Source of the DNA: Pegethrix bostrychoides GSE-TBD4-15B
Lineage (GTDB): Bacteria; Cyanobacteriota; Cyanobacteriia; Elainellales; Elainellaceae
Assembly (NCBI GenBank): GCA_019359155.1
Contig: JAHHHV010000079.1
Span: 39,577 to 103,576, forward strand
DNA: 64,000 nt
Direction of reading: 5' to 3'
In this document: positions 40,685 to 49,816 of the stretch, piece after piece
How the letters are laid out: the number at the start of each line of letters is the position of its first letter
Numbering within the stretch: the stretch's first letter is position 1
Notes under the pieces: model-generated
Databases searched by the model: none
The model's input: the letters and a program-made list of their open reading frames with translations, nothing else
Told to the model about the DNA's origin: nothing
Position numbers and translations under genes: made by a program

Positions 40685-42160
40685 CTATGAGTCTGGTTGG
40701 ATGGCGTTGGGTGCAGCAGCCTGACTCAGGCTAGGCTGTCGAATATTGGCCTGTGCCACAGCGGTTCTGTAGCTCCGCAATCGCCCTAGCTGCTGCGTCA
40801 GCTGGCGGTTGGGTTCAGAACTCATGGCTAGCCCCGCCACGCCGCCACAGGCCAGAATGTAAATAGGGTTAATCATCGCGTTGCTGAGGCAGTCCACCAT
40901 GTAGAGTACGATCATAATGGCGACCGCCACAGCTGGCGCAACCTGCGGATTCGTCCAAGTCCGGGCTGGGTAGCGCGACCAGAAGAGCGTGACGACAGGT
41001 AGCAGCATGGCCGAGAACAGGCTGATTAGTCCGACTGCTCCGAACACGCCAAAAGACAGCACCCAAAGGCTGTCTTGGATTGCCAATTTATCGGTACCTG
41101 GCAGGAAAACACGCGAGCGGTTCCAGCCTCCCCAGCCCAGCCAAAACTGCTGGCGTGCATGGTCAACTAGCACCTCTTCGTTATTGAAACGAAATGCCAG
41201 CGAGTCCAGTCGGTCGGCGGGAAAGAATGGTGCGAGAGCCTCAAGCAGTTGATCACTTGAGTAGGTTGTCGTGCCAGCATTCACATACAAGTAGATGCCG
41301 ATCGCCGCAACCATCAGGTAGATCGGCAGAGCTGTACGAAACTGCTTCGCAACAAACAGAAATACGATGCCAATGAAGAAAATTGCGAGCGCTCCAGTTG
41401 AGCGGGTCAGCAGAAAGGTGAAGAACAGCGCAGCTACCAGCCAGCCCATTGGAATATTCCAGACTTGCTTCACTGCGCCAGTATGCCACAGCCACAGCCC
41501 AATCAGCGTCGCTGCCATCATAAATGCTGCTACAGTCAAACCATGATTCATAAAGACGGTTGGCCTGAAGCCGTTTAGGCGAATTGTTTGATCAAAGCCA
41601 GCTCCAGCAAAAGCCCCATAAACAATTCGATGAAGCTGCGGACTGAGACGCACTTCAAACAGGCAGAGCGGCACATAAACGAGTCCACCGATGAAAATGC
41701 CAATCGCCAAATGCCGCAGCCCCATCAAGCTACTCAAATAAATACGTCCTAGGAAATAGGGGACGCCCCAAGTCATAGTTTGGTCTAGTGATATTGAAAA
41801 GCCATCATAGGGGCCAAGTCCATTTGCAAGGGAGGTGACAATCGGGCAGAGGCACCAGATCAGCATTGGCAGATCGAGCCAGCCAAGCTTAAAGGCTTTA
41901 AATCGGCCTACGTCGAAGATAGAGGTGGCTAGCAAGATGCCGTAACAGGTCGCTGAAATTTTGGTGTAGTCCGGGATGCCGTTCAGCTCAAGTACGGCCT
42001 GCGGTAAGAATAGCCAAGCGCCGAGAAAGCTCGATACCACGGCCTGACGAGCTGGAAGTTTAGAAAATAGGTAGAGCACTACTGGAATCCAGCCAAACAT
42101 CGCAAGCGGCACCAGCAGGTTGGGTGCGCCCATCGGATTGCCAGGAAAAATAAAGCTCAT
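40685..42160 (-). CDS. Wzy-like polysaccharide polymerase / O-antigen ligase-type membrane protein
   Basis: This 491-residue protein has about ten hydrophobic segments and a soluble loop between late membrane helices (about residues 300-360, with FNNEEVLVDHARQQFWLGWGGW). That layout fits O-antigen polymerase/ligase (Wzy/WaaL-like) proteins, which polymerise lipid-linked repeat units at the periplasmic face. The neighbouring glycosyltransferases and flippase support the call. The family is poorly conserved, so ligase versus polymerase cannot be settled. Confidence 0.72.
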   Translation of the reverse strand: MSFIFPGNPMGAPNLLVPLAMFGWIPVVLYLFSKLPARQAVVSSFLGAWLFLPQAVLELNGIPDYTKISATCYGILLATSIFDVGRFKAFKLGWLDLPMLIWCLCPIVTSLANGLGPYDGFSISLDQTMTWGVPYFLGRIYLSSLMGLRHLAIGIFIGGLVYVPLCLFEVRLSPQLHRIVYGAFAGAGFDQTIRLNGFRPTVFMNHGLTVAAFMMAATLIGLWLWHTGAVKQVWNIPMGWLVAALFFTFLLTRSTGALAIFFIGIVFLFVAKQFRTALPIYLMVAAIGIYLYVNAGTTTYSSDQLLEALAPFFPADRLDSLAFRFNNEEVLVDHARQQFWLGWGGWNRSRVFLPGTDKLAIQDSLWVLSFGVFGAVGLISLFSAMLLPVVTLFWSRYPARTWTNPQVAPAVAVAIMIVLYMVDCLSNAMINPIYILACGGVAGLAMSSEPNRQLTQQLGRLRSYRTAVAQANIRQPSLSQAAAPNAIQPDS

Positions 42161-42194
42161 AGTCTAGTCTTGCGAGATGAGAGTGATTAGGGAG

Positions 42195-43277
42195 CTATAT
42201 CGCCACAGCAGAGAACTGCTTCAGCGTTTCTTCAAGTCGATCTGTAGCATCGTCCCAGGTATAGCAGGTTACGCGCTGGTATGCCAAATCCGACATCGCC
42301 TGCCAGCTTGCTTCCGGCATCTCACAGACTTGCTGAATGGCTCGCGCCATATCTGCCGGGTCTTCTGGTTTAACTAGAACACCTGCGCCCTCGGCCAACA
42401 GCTCTGGTGCTGCCCCGGTCGGTGTACCAATCACTGGGGTACGGCAAGCCATCGCCTCTAGGATGGGCAGTCCAAACCCTTCAAATCGGCTGCCAAACAG
42501 CCATGCATCACACTGGGCGTAGAAATTTTTGAGATCAGACTGCTGTGGACATTGGGCATAGAGTGTGTTCTTCGGCAGCGGCAGGTTCTGCGAAGGCGGC
42601 TCGGCTCCAAACGCGACAAGCTTCAAATTTGGAATGACTTGACGAGCCAACTCAATGGCCTTCAGGCTAATGTCACAGCCTTTCCAGGTGATCTGTGAAT
42701 ACATCAGGCCGACAGTAGGAATGGGCTGTTTGCCGCGCGGCGGTGCAGAGAACTTGACTGGATCGACGCTGTTGGGGATCAAAGAAATGTCGGTACACCT
42801 CGTCTCTCGACGAATCAAGTCAGATAGCCACTGAGCGACGACAATCTTGTGCAGCGGCATCTGCCAAGTTGCCTTGACGCGCTCTGCGGGTTCATGGGTC
42901 AAATAACGCTCATCATGCTGAACTAAGTAGAATTTTGCGCCTTTTGCAGGCGGCAGCTTCTCAATCCATTCGGCAGTTTCCCACCAAGTTGCCATCACCA
43001 CATCGGCATCGGGCAGATCAGATGCCCTGACCGGGCGAAATTGCTTGAGCAGCAGTGGCTTAATCACCGTACCCTCAAAATAAGAAGGCTCAACCAAAGG
43101 ACGCGGTAGCTTACCCCGCAGCAGTCCCCGTAGATAGCTACGCCAGCTCGGTGAAGCTTGAGGTCGAGCAACCACTAAAACTTCATGCCCTCGCTGGTGC
43201 AAGCGATCGGCGTAGGTTGCAACGACTCGCACACCGCCCGCCATTCCATCCTCTGGAAGAATAATTGTAATCTTCAT
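42195..43277 (-). CDS. Glycosyltransferase family 4
   Basis: This 360-residue protein has the GT-B fold pattern. The N-terminal MKITIILPEDGMAGGVRVVATYADRL is an acceptor-side Rossmann strand, and the C-terminal EGFGLPILEAMACRTPVIG is the EX7E sugar-nucleotide motif. It likely adds a sugar to a lipid-linked repeat unit in the exopolysaccharide cluster. Donor and acceptor are unknown. It lies 34 bp upstream of the Wzy-like gene on the same strand. Confidence 0.88.
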   Translation of the reverse strand: MKITIILPEDGMAGGVRVVATYADRLHQRGHEVLVVARPQASPSWRSYLRGLLRGKLPRPLVEPSYFEGTVIKPLLLKQFRPVRASDLPDADVVMATWWETAEWIEKLPPAKGAKFYLVQHDERYLTHEPAERVKATWQMPLHKIVVAQWLSDLIRRETRCTDISLIPNSVDPVKFSAPPRGKQPIPTVGLMYSQITWKGCDISLKAIELARQVIPNLKLVAFGAEPPSQNLPLPKNTLYAQCPQQSDLKNFYAQCDAWLFGSRFEGFGLPILEAMACRTPVIGTPTGAAPELLAEGAGVLVKPEDPADMARAIQQVCEMPEASWQAMSDLAYQRVTCYTWDDATDRLEETLKQFSAVAI

Positions 43278-43478
43278 GCGGTAAGTTCAACCCATGCACT
43301 ATGGTCTAGAGACAATTTCATAAACCAACGTCTATATTCACAAGCTTCAGTGTAGTTTTGATAGTGTCACTTCATCAGAAATTTACAGACACACCTCTTA
43401 CCTACTACGCTGTCGAAATTGAGTTATCAAAATTGAGTTGTTTTCACACGAGTCATTTTCAAAATATCTTCGCCTAGA

Positions 43479-44414
43479 CTAGCGATTGCCTCGAGCTACA
43501 CAAGCCAAGAGTTTCCAAGAGTCTATCGCAAGAGGCTTCTTTCTCAAGACCAGCAAAGCATATTTTCGAGCTGTGTCTAGGTGTCCGCCTTGAAGTGCCC
43601 ACCAAGCCCAAGTTTGATAGGTAATCTCAGAGACTCGGCTCTTAGTATTAATTTGTTTAGGAGGAGGAGGAACTAATCCTCGACGTACATGAGCCTCGTT
43701 AACTACCCAGGCATTGGCTTGCTGCTGCCTAACAGATTTGCTATGTCCAATGCTCTGAAAATGCAGGCGGTACTGTAGCAACACATCGGGCAAATTCTCC
43801 AGCCTGCCAATCTCAGCGAGCCGTAGCCAGAGGTCAATATCTTCAGAAAGCTCAGCAGCTTTACAGTATCCTTCAATTTTCAAAAGTGCGTCTCTCCGAA
43901 TCATTGACCCCGAGTGCGGGAAAGTACCATGTCCAGCTAGATGAAGCTGATCAATTTCTTCATGTTCTAAAACATCGTTGGCCTCACGAATTGGCAATCC
44001 CGATGGGTCAATAAATAGGACACGACAGCCCACAGCCACATGGTCAGAATGACTATCTAGAAACGACACCTGCTGCTCAAACAGATGCGGTAAGGCGATG
44101 TCGTCAGCATCTATCCTAGCCACATATTGCCCAGACAGAAGAGCTAAACCGTCATTCAGTGCGCCTACAATGCCAGTATTAGGACGACTGAGCACAAGAA
44201 TCCGCTGATCTTGCTTGGCAAACTGCTTGAGGATGTCCAGTGATTTGTCCGTTGAGCCATCATCAACCGCCATGACTTCAAAGTCAGTAAATGTTTGAGA
44301 CAGAATACTCTCAAGCGCCTTAGACAAATATTTTTCTGCGTTGTAAACCGGTATCAGAACCGAAACCTTAGGTTGTACGTTCATAGGTTGTATGTTCATA
44401 AGCTCTCCGTTCAT
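43479..44414 (-). CDS. Glycosyltransferase family 2
   Basis: This about 311-residue protein has the GT-A start VSVLIPVYNAEKYLSKALES and the DXD metal motif in YVARIDADD. It probably forms part of the exopolysaccharide assembly. Three in-frame ATGs (44414, 44399, 44384) arise from a tandem 15-bp-like duplication (MNGEL, MNIQP, MNVQP), so the true start is unclear. The shortest version still has the whole domain. A 200-bp gap separates it from the downstream GT4 gene. Confidence 0.87.
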   Translation of the reverse strand: MNGELMNIQPMNVQPKVSVLIPVYNAEKYLSKALESILSQTFTDFEVMAVDDGSTDKSLDILKQFAKQDQRILVLSRPNTGIVGALNDGLALLSGQYVARIDADDIALPHLFEQQVSFLDSHSDHVAVGCRVLFIDPSGLPIREANDVLEHEEIDQLHLAGHGTFPHSGSMIRRDALLKIEGYCKAAELSEDIDLWLRLAEIGRLENLPDVLLQYRLHFQSIGHSKSVRQQQANAWVVNEAHVRRGLVPPPPKQINTKSRVSEITYQTWAWWALQGGHLDTARKYALLVLRKKPLAIDSWKLLACVARGNR

Positions 44415-44523
44415 AAGCTACATCTTAAATAATGAAATATCGAACTTTGATGAGTTTGAATAAGGACTCAGGTGATTCATCGCGTAGACATCTATTGGAA
44501 ATATTTTGGAGATGGGAAAGCCG

Positions 44524-45882
44524 TTAGGAGAAGTACACGATTGCGGAGAGGCCAACCGCCAGTCCTGCTACAGGTAGATCAACTTCAGGCTGCCAAAGCC
44601 TGAGCATAGAGTAGCAGACAACATCAAAGAGATACATAATCCAATAGGAAGCGGCAATTCCAATGATTATCCCGTTTGAGTTGCCCAAACGTGCGCCAAA
44701 GTACATCGATGAGAACTGAATCGTCACGCCCAGCACCAGCAGAATGGGTAGCAGGTACGATTTCCCCTTTGCCATGAGCACATCGCCATAGGTTGTGCTG
44801 AGCGAACGCGCCATTGAACCAATTGCCAAGATTTGCAAAATTTTCCCGGCCTGAACATAGCGATCGTCATACAAAAGATCAATGATAAATTCGCCAAACA
44901 GCACAAAGAATGTAGTGCAAGCTGCGCTAGTGCCAATCAACACAATTCGTGCTTTACGCAGAGTTTTATAGAGCTGCTCCGGACGATCTCTGACCAACTC
45001 AGAGTAGGAAGGAAACAGCACCCGATTGCTAATTTGGTCAATTACCTGAACAGCAACACCAGAAAATCCTAGAGCAACCGTGTAAATTCCCAAAAACTCA
45101 ACGCTCATTAGTCGACCCAGCACCAGTCGATCGCCTTGAGCCGCAAAAAAGCCTAGCACCGTGCTAACAAAAATCCACTGGCCAAACCGCTGTAGCGCCC
45201 GGTAGGCTTCCTGATCCCAGTAAAACCGATTTCTAGGGCCTTTCAAGAAATAATGGCCAGCCACCAATCGAGCTAGCCCGCTTACCAATGCCCCCACAAC
45301 GAGCGCCCAGACACTCTTAAAGAGAAAGGAGCCAATGATCATAATGATCAGGCCGATCACATAGGTACTAAACTCAAGGATAGTCAGCTCTCGCAGCTTG
45401 AGATGACGGTGAGCTGTTGCCAGCTTGGTTGAGTTAAACCCAGCAATCAGCGCGCTTAGCCCTGAGACAGGCAATAGTTGAGCCAGCATCGGCTCGTTGT
45501 AGAACTGGGCGGCAGGATAGGCAATTGCACAGGAACAGAGCCAGAGCATCAGACCCCGACCTGCCTGAATCGTCCAAGCTGTATTGAGGAATGCGGGATC
45601 ATCGCCTCGCTTGCTCTGCACAATGCTAGGGTTGATTCCCACATCAGAAAACATTTCTAATCCAGTTAGGAATGTCTGAACCAACGCCATCAAACCAAAG
45701 GCTTCTGGAAAAAGCAGCCGAGTCAAAATCAGATTGCCCCCCAGCCGTAAAACTTGGCTACCGCCATGACTGATCAATGTCCAGACGGAGCCACTGAGGG
45801 CACGATGCTTCAGAGAACGCTGAGCAACTGGAGGCTGAAGGCTCGCTGAATCTGATGGTTCGATCGGGGTATCTTCAAGCAT
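44524..45882 (-). CDS. Wzx-like polysaccharide flippase
   Basis: This 452-residue membrane protein has about twelve to fourteen predicted helices in the MATE/MOP-type polysaccharide biosynthesis pattern. The start region ALSGSVWTLISHGGSQVLRLGGNLILTRLLFPEAFGL is typical of Wzx/RfbX and lipopolysaccharide flippases. It likely moves lipid-linked repeat units across the membrane, matching the Wzy-like gene in the cluster. The C-terminal end at VYFS is short relative to some homologues. Confidence 0.88.
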   Translation of the reverse strand: MLEDTPIEPSDSASLQPPVAQRSLKHRALSGSVWTLISHGGSQVLRLGGNLILTRLLFPEAFGLMALVQTFLTGLEMFSDVGINPSIVQSKRGDDPAFLNTAWTIQAGRGLMLWLCSCAIAYPAAQFYNEPMLAQLLPVSGLSALIAGFNSTKLATAHRHLKLRELTILEFSTYVIGLIIMIIGSFLFKSVWALVVGALVSGLARLVAGHYFLKGPRNRFYWDQEAYRALQRFGQWIFVSTVLGFFAAQGDRLVLGRLMSVEFLGIYTVALGFSGVAVQVIDQISNRVLFPSYSELVRDRPEQLYKTLRKARIVLIGTSAACTTFFVLFGEFIIDLLYDDRYVQAGKILQILAIGSMARSLSTTYGDVLMAKGKSYLLPILLVLGVTIQFSSMYFGARLGNSNGIIIGIAASYWIMYLFDVVCYSMLRLWQPEVDLPVAGLAVGLSAIVYFS

Positions 45883-46379
45883 GGATGATGCACAATGGTA
45901 AAAGACGGGATGGAACAGAAATTTTAGTTTAGCTCTGCCATCTACCCTGGCCTGGGTAGCGCCATAAGGCTAGGCTACGCATGAATTAGCTCTGGAGTAA
46001 AAAAAGACTGATGTGAACTTGGAGTGATCTAGTCATATCTTGTCTTGCCACTCTCGCTCTAATTTATGATTTGTAAGCTTTGTGATGTATCGCTACAGCT
46101 GCTGGATTTAGGTTCCCTTAATCTTAGGCAATCTTGCTCCCGTATTAGGGAAGTTAAGCCATCGGCTTTACCTATTCTTGTCAGAAGCAGATGCTCGGCA
46201 CAGAAATCAATGAAGATTTGGCAGATTGTTCTGATGAAGCAAGCATTTACCCAGAGATTTTGATCAAGCTGTGGCTAGAGCATCGCGAAACTGCTACTAA
46301 GAATGGAAAGGCTTGTTCGCGAGTCGTTATGCTGCTACAACATTGAGTCGGAGCAGTTACAGAGGGCACTAGGATTTGA
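45883..46379. other. Intergenic region of about 500 bp
   Basis: This is a divergent gap between the flippase and the oxidoreductase, presumably holding both promoters. The best internal ORF, on the plus strand at 46191-46346, encodes 51 residues with no recognised family. An imperfect inverted repeat (TTCCCTTAAT ... ATTAGGGAA) lies near 46110-46155. I see no known RNA gene. Confidence 0.45.
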
Positions 46380-47504
46380 ATGCGGATTGCAATTGTTGGA
46401 TGTGGGTTTGTTGCAGACTATTACTTAAAAACGCTGCCCAACTACCCCGAACTTGAACTGGTGGGTGTGACCGACCGAGTCAAGTCACGGTTGGAGCATT
46501 TCTCGAACTACCATAAAGTGCCCAGCTACGACTCTGTGCAAACGCTGTTGGCTGATTCGAGCGTGGAGCTGGTGCTGAATCTGACCAATCCGCGCAGCCA
46601 CTATGAAGTGTCGAAAGCGGCGCTAGAGGCCGGAAAGCATGTTTATTCTGAGAAGCCGCTGGCGATGGCGATGGCAGAGGCGGAAGAGCTGGTCAAGCTG
46701 GCCGAGCAACAGCAGCGCTTGATTTCCTCTGCTCCATGCAGCCTACTGGGCGAGACGGCCCAGACGCTCTGGAAGGCGCTGCGCGAGCAAAAAGTGGGGC
46801 AGGTGCGGCTGGTCTATGCCGAAATGGATGACGGGCTAGTGCATCGGATGCCCTACAAAAACTGGGTCAGCGAGTCGGGAATTCCCTGGCCTTACAAAGA
46901 CGAGTTTGAAGTGGGCTGCACGCTCGAACATGCGGGCTACTACGTTACCTGGCTGACCGCCTTTTTCGGCCCTGCCGAGACCGTGACAGCTTTTTCGGCC
47001 TGTCTGGTGCCTGACAAAGAGACTGACGTACCGCTAGAGGTGAACGCACCTGACTTTTCGGTGGCCTGCATCAAGTTTGCGTCAGGCGTAGTGGCAAGGC
47101 TGACCTGTGGCATTGTCGCGCCGCATGACCATGAGCTACGAATCATTGGCGATGAGGGCGTGCTGGGCATCGAAGACTGCTGGTACTACGGCTCGCCGGT
47201 TTACATCAAGCGGATGGTGAAGATTCGCCGCAAAACCTTTATGTCGCCCTGGAAGCAGAACTATCCGCTGGTGCGGAAGCCGATTAAGTTTGGCTATAAA
47301 GGCTCGCAGCAGATGGACTTTGCGCGGGGCGTAGCAGAACTAGCTGCCGCCGTGCGGGAGAATCGCCCCTGCCGAATTTCTTCCCAGTTTTCGCTGCATA
47401 ACAATGAGCTGGTGCTGGCCATCCAGAACGCGCTGGAAACTGGTGCGCCTTACAAACTCACCACCAGCTTTGACCCAGTTGAGCCAATGCCTTGGGCTAA
47501 GTGA
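46380..47504 (+). CDS. Gfo/Idh/MocA-type oxidoreductase
   Basis: This 374-residue protein has an N-terminal NAD(P) Rossmann fold (MRIAIVGCGFVADYY) and the EKP motif (YSEKPLAMAM) with the catalytic Lys. The C-terminal sheet domain follows. Members modify nucleotide sugars or free sugars. In this cluster it could oxidise or epimerise a sugar for the exopolysaccharide. It is the only plus-strand gene in the block and its 3' end overlaps the convergent GT4 gene by 8 bp. Confidence 0.9.
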   Translation: MRIAIVGCGFVADYYLKTLPNYPELELVGVTDRVKSRLEHFSNYHKVPSYDSVQTLLADSSVELVLNLTNPRSHYEVSKAALEAGKHVYSEKPLAMAMAEAEELVKLAEQQQRLISSAPCSLLGETAQTLWKALREQKVGQVRLVYAEMDDGLVHRMPYKNWVSESGIPWPYKDEFEVGCTLEHAGYYVTWLTAFFGPAETVTAFSACLVPDKETDVPLEVNAPDFSVACIKFASGVVARLTCGIVAPHDHELRIIGDEGVLGIEDCWYYGSPVYIKRMVKIRRKTFMSPWKQNYPLVRKPIKFGYKGSQQMDFARGVAELAAAVRENRPCRISSQFSLHNNELVLAIQNALETGAPYKLTTSFDPVEPMPWAK

Positions 47505-48816
47505 GCTGGGCGAGTGGAGGATTGCTAGACTGGCTGGCTGGCTGGCTGGCTGGCTGAGGCCGTATCGTCTCAACCTGTCCAGCCAGCGCTGCGGTCATAA
47601 TTTGGCAGAGCCAAGCCGCCTCTTGCTGAATGTCGAATTCTTCAGCCACCTTGAGCCGCCCCGCTGCCCCAAACTGAGTCCGCAGCACCGGATCGTTCAG
47701 CAGTTTGTCGATGCGGTTGGCCAAGAGCTGAGGGTTTCCAGGCGGCACGAGATAGCCGCTGACACCGTTCTCGACGAGTTCGCCTACGCCCGCAATCTGG
47801 GTGGTGACGACGGGCACGCCAGCCGCTAGCGCCTCCATCAGCGAGACGGGAACGCCTTCAGCAAAGCTGGGCAGCACAAATACATCGGTTTCCTGCATGT
47901 GTTGCCGCACCTGCGCCTGTGACTGATAGCCAACAAACTTGACCTGAGCGCTGAGGCCGAGCTGCGCGGCAAGCTGCTCTAGCGACGGGCGATCTGCTCC
48001 ATCTCCCACCACAGTCAGCAGCAGATCGGGGTGGCTAGCCTTGAGCAAAACTAGGCTTTCCAGCAGAATCGGCAGCCCCTTCACAGTCGCTAAACGCCCG
48101 GTATAGAGCAGGCGTTTGCCAGACTGCTTGCCAGACTGCTTGCCGGACTGCTTGTCAGACTGCTGATGCGTCACAGGCGTAAACAGAGCTGGCTCCACGC
48201 CGCAATGCACGATATGCATCCGGTTCCATTTCTCCATTGGCGCGTAGATCATGCCTTGGCTGCGGCAAAAATCACTGATGCAGCAGATAAAAAGGGCACG
48301 TTTGAGCTTCTCATCCAGCCGCCAGCGCATCGGCTCAAAGAAAATATAGGGGCCATGCATAGTGAAGCTAAAGCTAAAGCCGCCTAGCTCTGCGGCCAGC
48401 ATCGCTACTGTGCCGCTGGAGTCCGGGAAGTGATTGTGCAAATGCTGGATCTGCTGCTGCTGGATTTGTCTGGCGACAATCCCGGCCTCCAGGAAGTAAA
48501 AGAGCTGATAGAACGTGCCCTTGATTCCCGGCTGATGGGTTGCCCAAGCCAGCTTGAGGGCGCTGAGATAGCGCCGAGGTGAGCCAAACAGCAACGCCAA
48601 ATGAGCCAGCAGCAGCGCAACGGGCTGGACGGGCAGCACATAGGTCGTGCGCTCGCGTTCGGCCTGCTGCTCCGCCCCGACAATATGCTCGTCTCCAGTA
48701 CGGCGGATCGAAAACGTGAAGACTTCAATGCCGTGTTCGCGCAGGGCGGCTACCTCGCGCTGGATAAAGGTGTCGGTGGCTCTGGGATATTCCCCGGTCA
48801 GATAGGCAATTCGCAT
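47497..48816 (-). CDS. Glycosyltransferase family 4, C-terminal CTGG-repeat tail
   Basis: This about 439-residue protein starts at MRIAYLTGEYPRATDTFIQREV (ATG 48816, just downstream of an in-frame earlier start). The EX7E motif is in EGVPVSLMEALAAGVPVVT. A 12-bp tandem repeat (48119-48166) encodes a KQSGKQSGK linker between the domains. The last about 20 residues come from a (CTGG)6 tract and end QPASQPASQSSNPPLAQLT. Slippage there changes the tail frame. It belongs to the exopolysaccharide cluster. Confidence 0.87.
   Translation of the reverse strand: MRIAYLTGEYPRATDTFIQREVAALREHGIEVFTFSIRRTGDEHIVGAEQQAERERTTYVLPVQPVALLLAHLALLFGSPRRYLSALKLAWATHQPGIKGTFYQLFYFLEAGIVARQIQQQQIQHLHNHFPDSSGTVAMLAAELGGFSFSFTMHGPYIFFEPMRWRLDEKLKRALFICCISDFCRSQGMIYAPMEKWNRMHIVHCGVEPALFTPVTHQQSDKQSGKQSGKQSGKRLLYTGRLATVKGLPILLESLVLLKASHPDLLLTVVGDGADRPSLEQLAAQLGLSAQVKFVGYQSQAQVRQHMQETDVFVLPSFAEGVPVSLMEALAAGVPVVTTQIAGVGELVENGVSGYLVPPGNPQLLANRIDKLLNDPVLRTQFGAAGRLKVAEEFDIQQEAAWLCQIMTAALAGQVETIRPQPASQPASQSSNPPLAQLT
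47530..47556. repeat. (CTGG)6 tetranucleotide tract
   Basis: Six CTGG copies (47530-47553) followed by CTG. On the minus strand it is a CCAG tract, the same unit as at 24201. It codes the C-terminal tail of the GT4 gene. A one-unit change moves the frame close to the stop codon and into the overlap with the oxidoreductase gene. Confidence 0.95.
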
Positions 48817-48832
48817 AGGGGTTGAGAAGAAT

Positions 48833-49816
48833 TTAAGCGTGCAGAATCGCCAGCAGCTCTGCCTCGCCACAGCTACGATCTAGGGCTGAGGCCAGCGAAT
48901 ATTCGGGAGTCCAGCCAAGAATTTGCTTGGCCTGCTGGTTGCTGTATTGCAAAGGCTTGAACCGCGCTTGGAGTCGAGCCGGAATCAGCAGACCGGGCGG
49001 CTTTAGCTTACCCGCCAGCACCTTATTGGTCTGCCAAGCCAGATTGGAGAACGGCTGGATTAGGCTCCAAGGCAGGCTGACCAAGCGCGGTGCATCGTTT
49101 AAACGCGGCAAAACCTGCGCCAAATAATCGCGTTGAGTAGGTAAATCGTCATCGACAATATTCAGTGTTTTGCCAATCGCGGCCTTGCATTCCACAGCGC
49201 AGACAATCGCGCTGGCGCAGTTTTCGACGTAGGTGAGCGGCAGTCTGGCTCCGCTGTTGATTTGCAGCCAGGTTCGCCCCGCCTTTGCGCCGAGACTCGC
49301 ATTCCAGAGCGCTTCTTTACCGTAGATAATGCCGGGGCGTAGAACGGTGACGGCTCCATGTCCAAACTGTCGCACCCGCTCCTCTTGGATGAGCTTGACC
49401 TGGGCATAGATATCGCGAGCGCTGGGGTTGGACTCCAGCGGCGAGGTTTCGTCTAGCAGGCTGTTGGGAGACAGTGCCAGATAGTCGTAGACCGAGAAGC
49501 TGCTGATTGCGATTAATCGGGTCACGTTTGCAGCTTGCATGGCCTGAAGCAGTCGTTCGGTAGCGGTGACGGTGCTGGCCATCTGCGCCTGAAAATCGCC
49601 TGTTTTGGCAGCAGCCAAATGCACCACCGCATCAATACCAGCCAGAGCGCCAGCCAGATCCGACTGGTTTAAATCAGCCTGAATCTGCGTCAAAGCCGGA
49701 TGCTGCCAGGAGAGCGGACTGCGGCTAACGGTTCGCAGCTGATGGCCGCGCCGCAGCAGTTCTGCGACCGTGTACCGCCCCAAGAATCCGGATGCGCCCG
49801 TTACCAGAATATTCAT
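48833..49816 (-). CDS. NAD-dependent epimerase/dehydratase
   Basis: This 327-residue extended-SDR protein has the GASGFLGRYTVAELLRRG nucleotide motif and the YxxxK catalytic pair in RDIYAQVKLIQEE. A Ser before it (AISSFSVYDY) fits the triad. It probably makes or interconverts nucleotide sugars or acts on a lipid-linked sugar. It overlaps the upstream GT2 gene by 4 nt (ATGA) and ends 16 bp before the GT4 start, so the three are co-transcribed. Confidence 0.87.
   Translation of the reverse strand: MNILVTGASGFLGRYTVAELLRRGHQLRTVSRSPLSWQHPALTQIQADLNQSDLAGALAGIDAVVHLAAAKTGDFQAQMASTVTATERLLQAMQAANVTRLIAISSFSVYDYLALSPNSLLDETSPLESNPSARDIYAQVKLIQEERVRQFGHGAVTVLRPGIIYGKEALWNASLGAKAGRTWLQINSGARLPLTYVENCASAIVCAVECKAAIGKTLNIVDDDLPTQRDYLAQVLPRLNDAPRLVSLPWSLIQPFSNLAWQTNKVLAGKLKPPGLLIPARLQARFKPLQYSNQQAKQILGWTPEYSLASALDRSCGEAELLAILHA

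Noticed and set aside
46191..46346. 51-aa plus-strand ORF upstream of the Gfo/Idh gene
   Set aside because: Reasonable composition but no family, start signal or terminator to support it.
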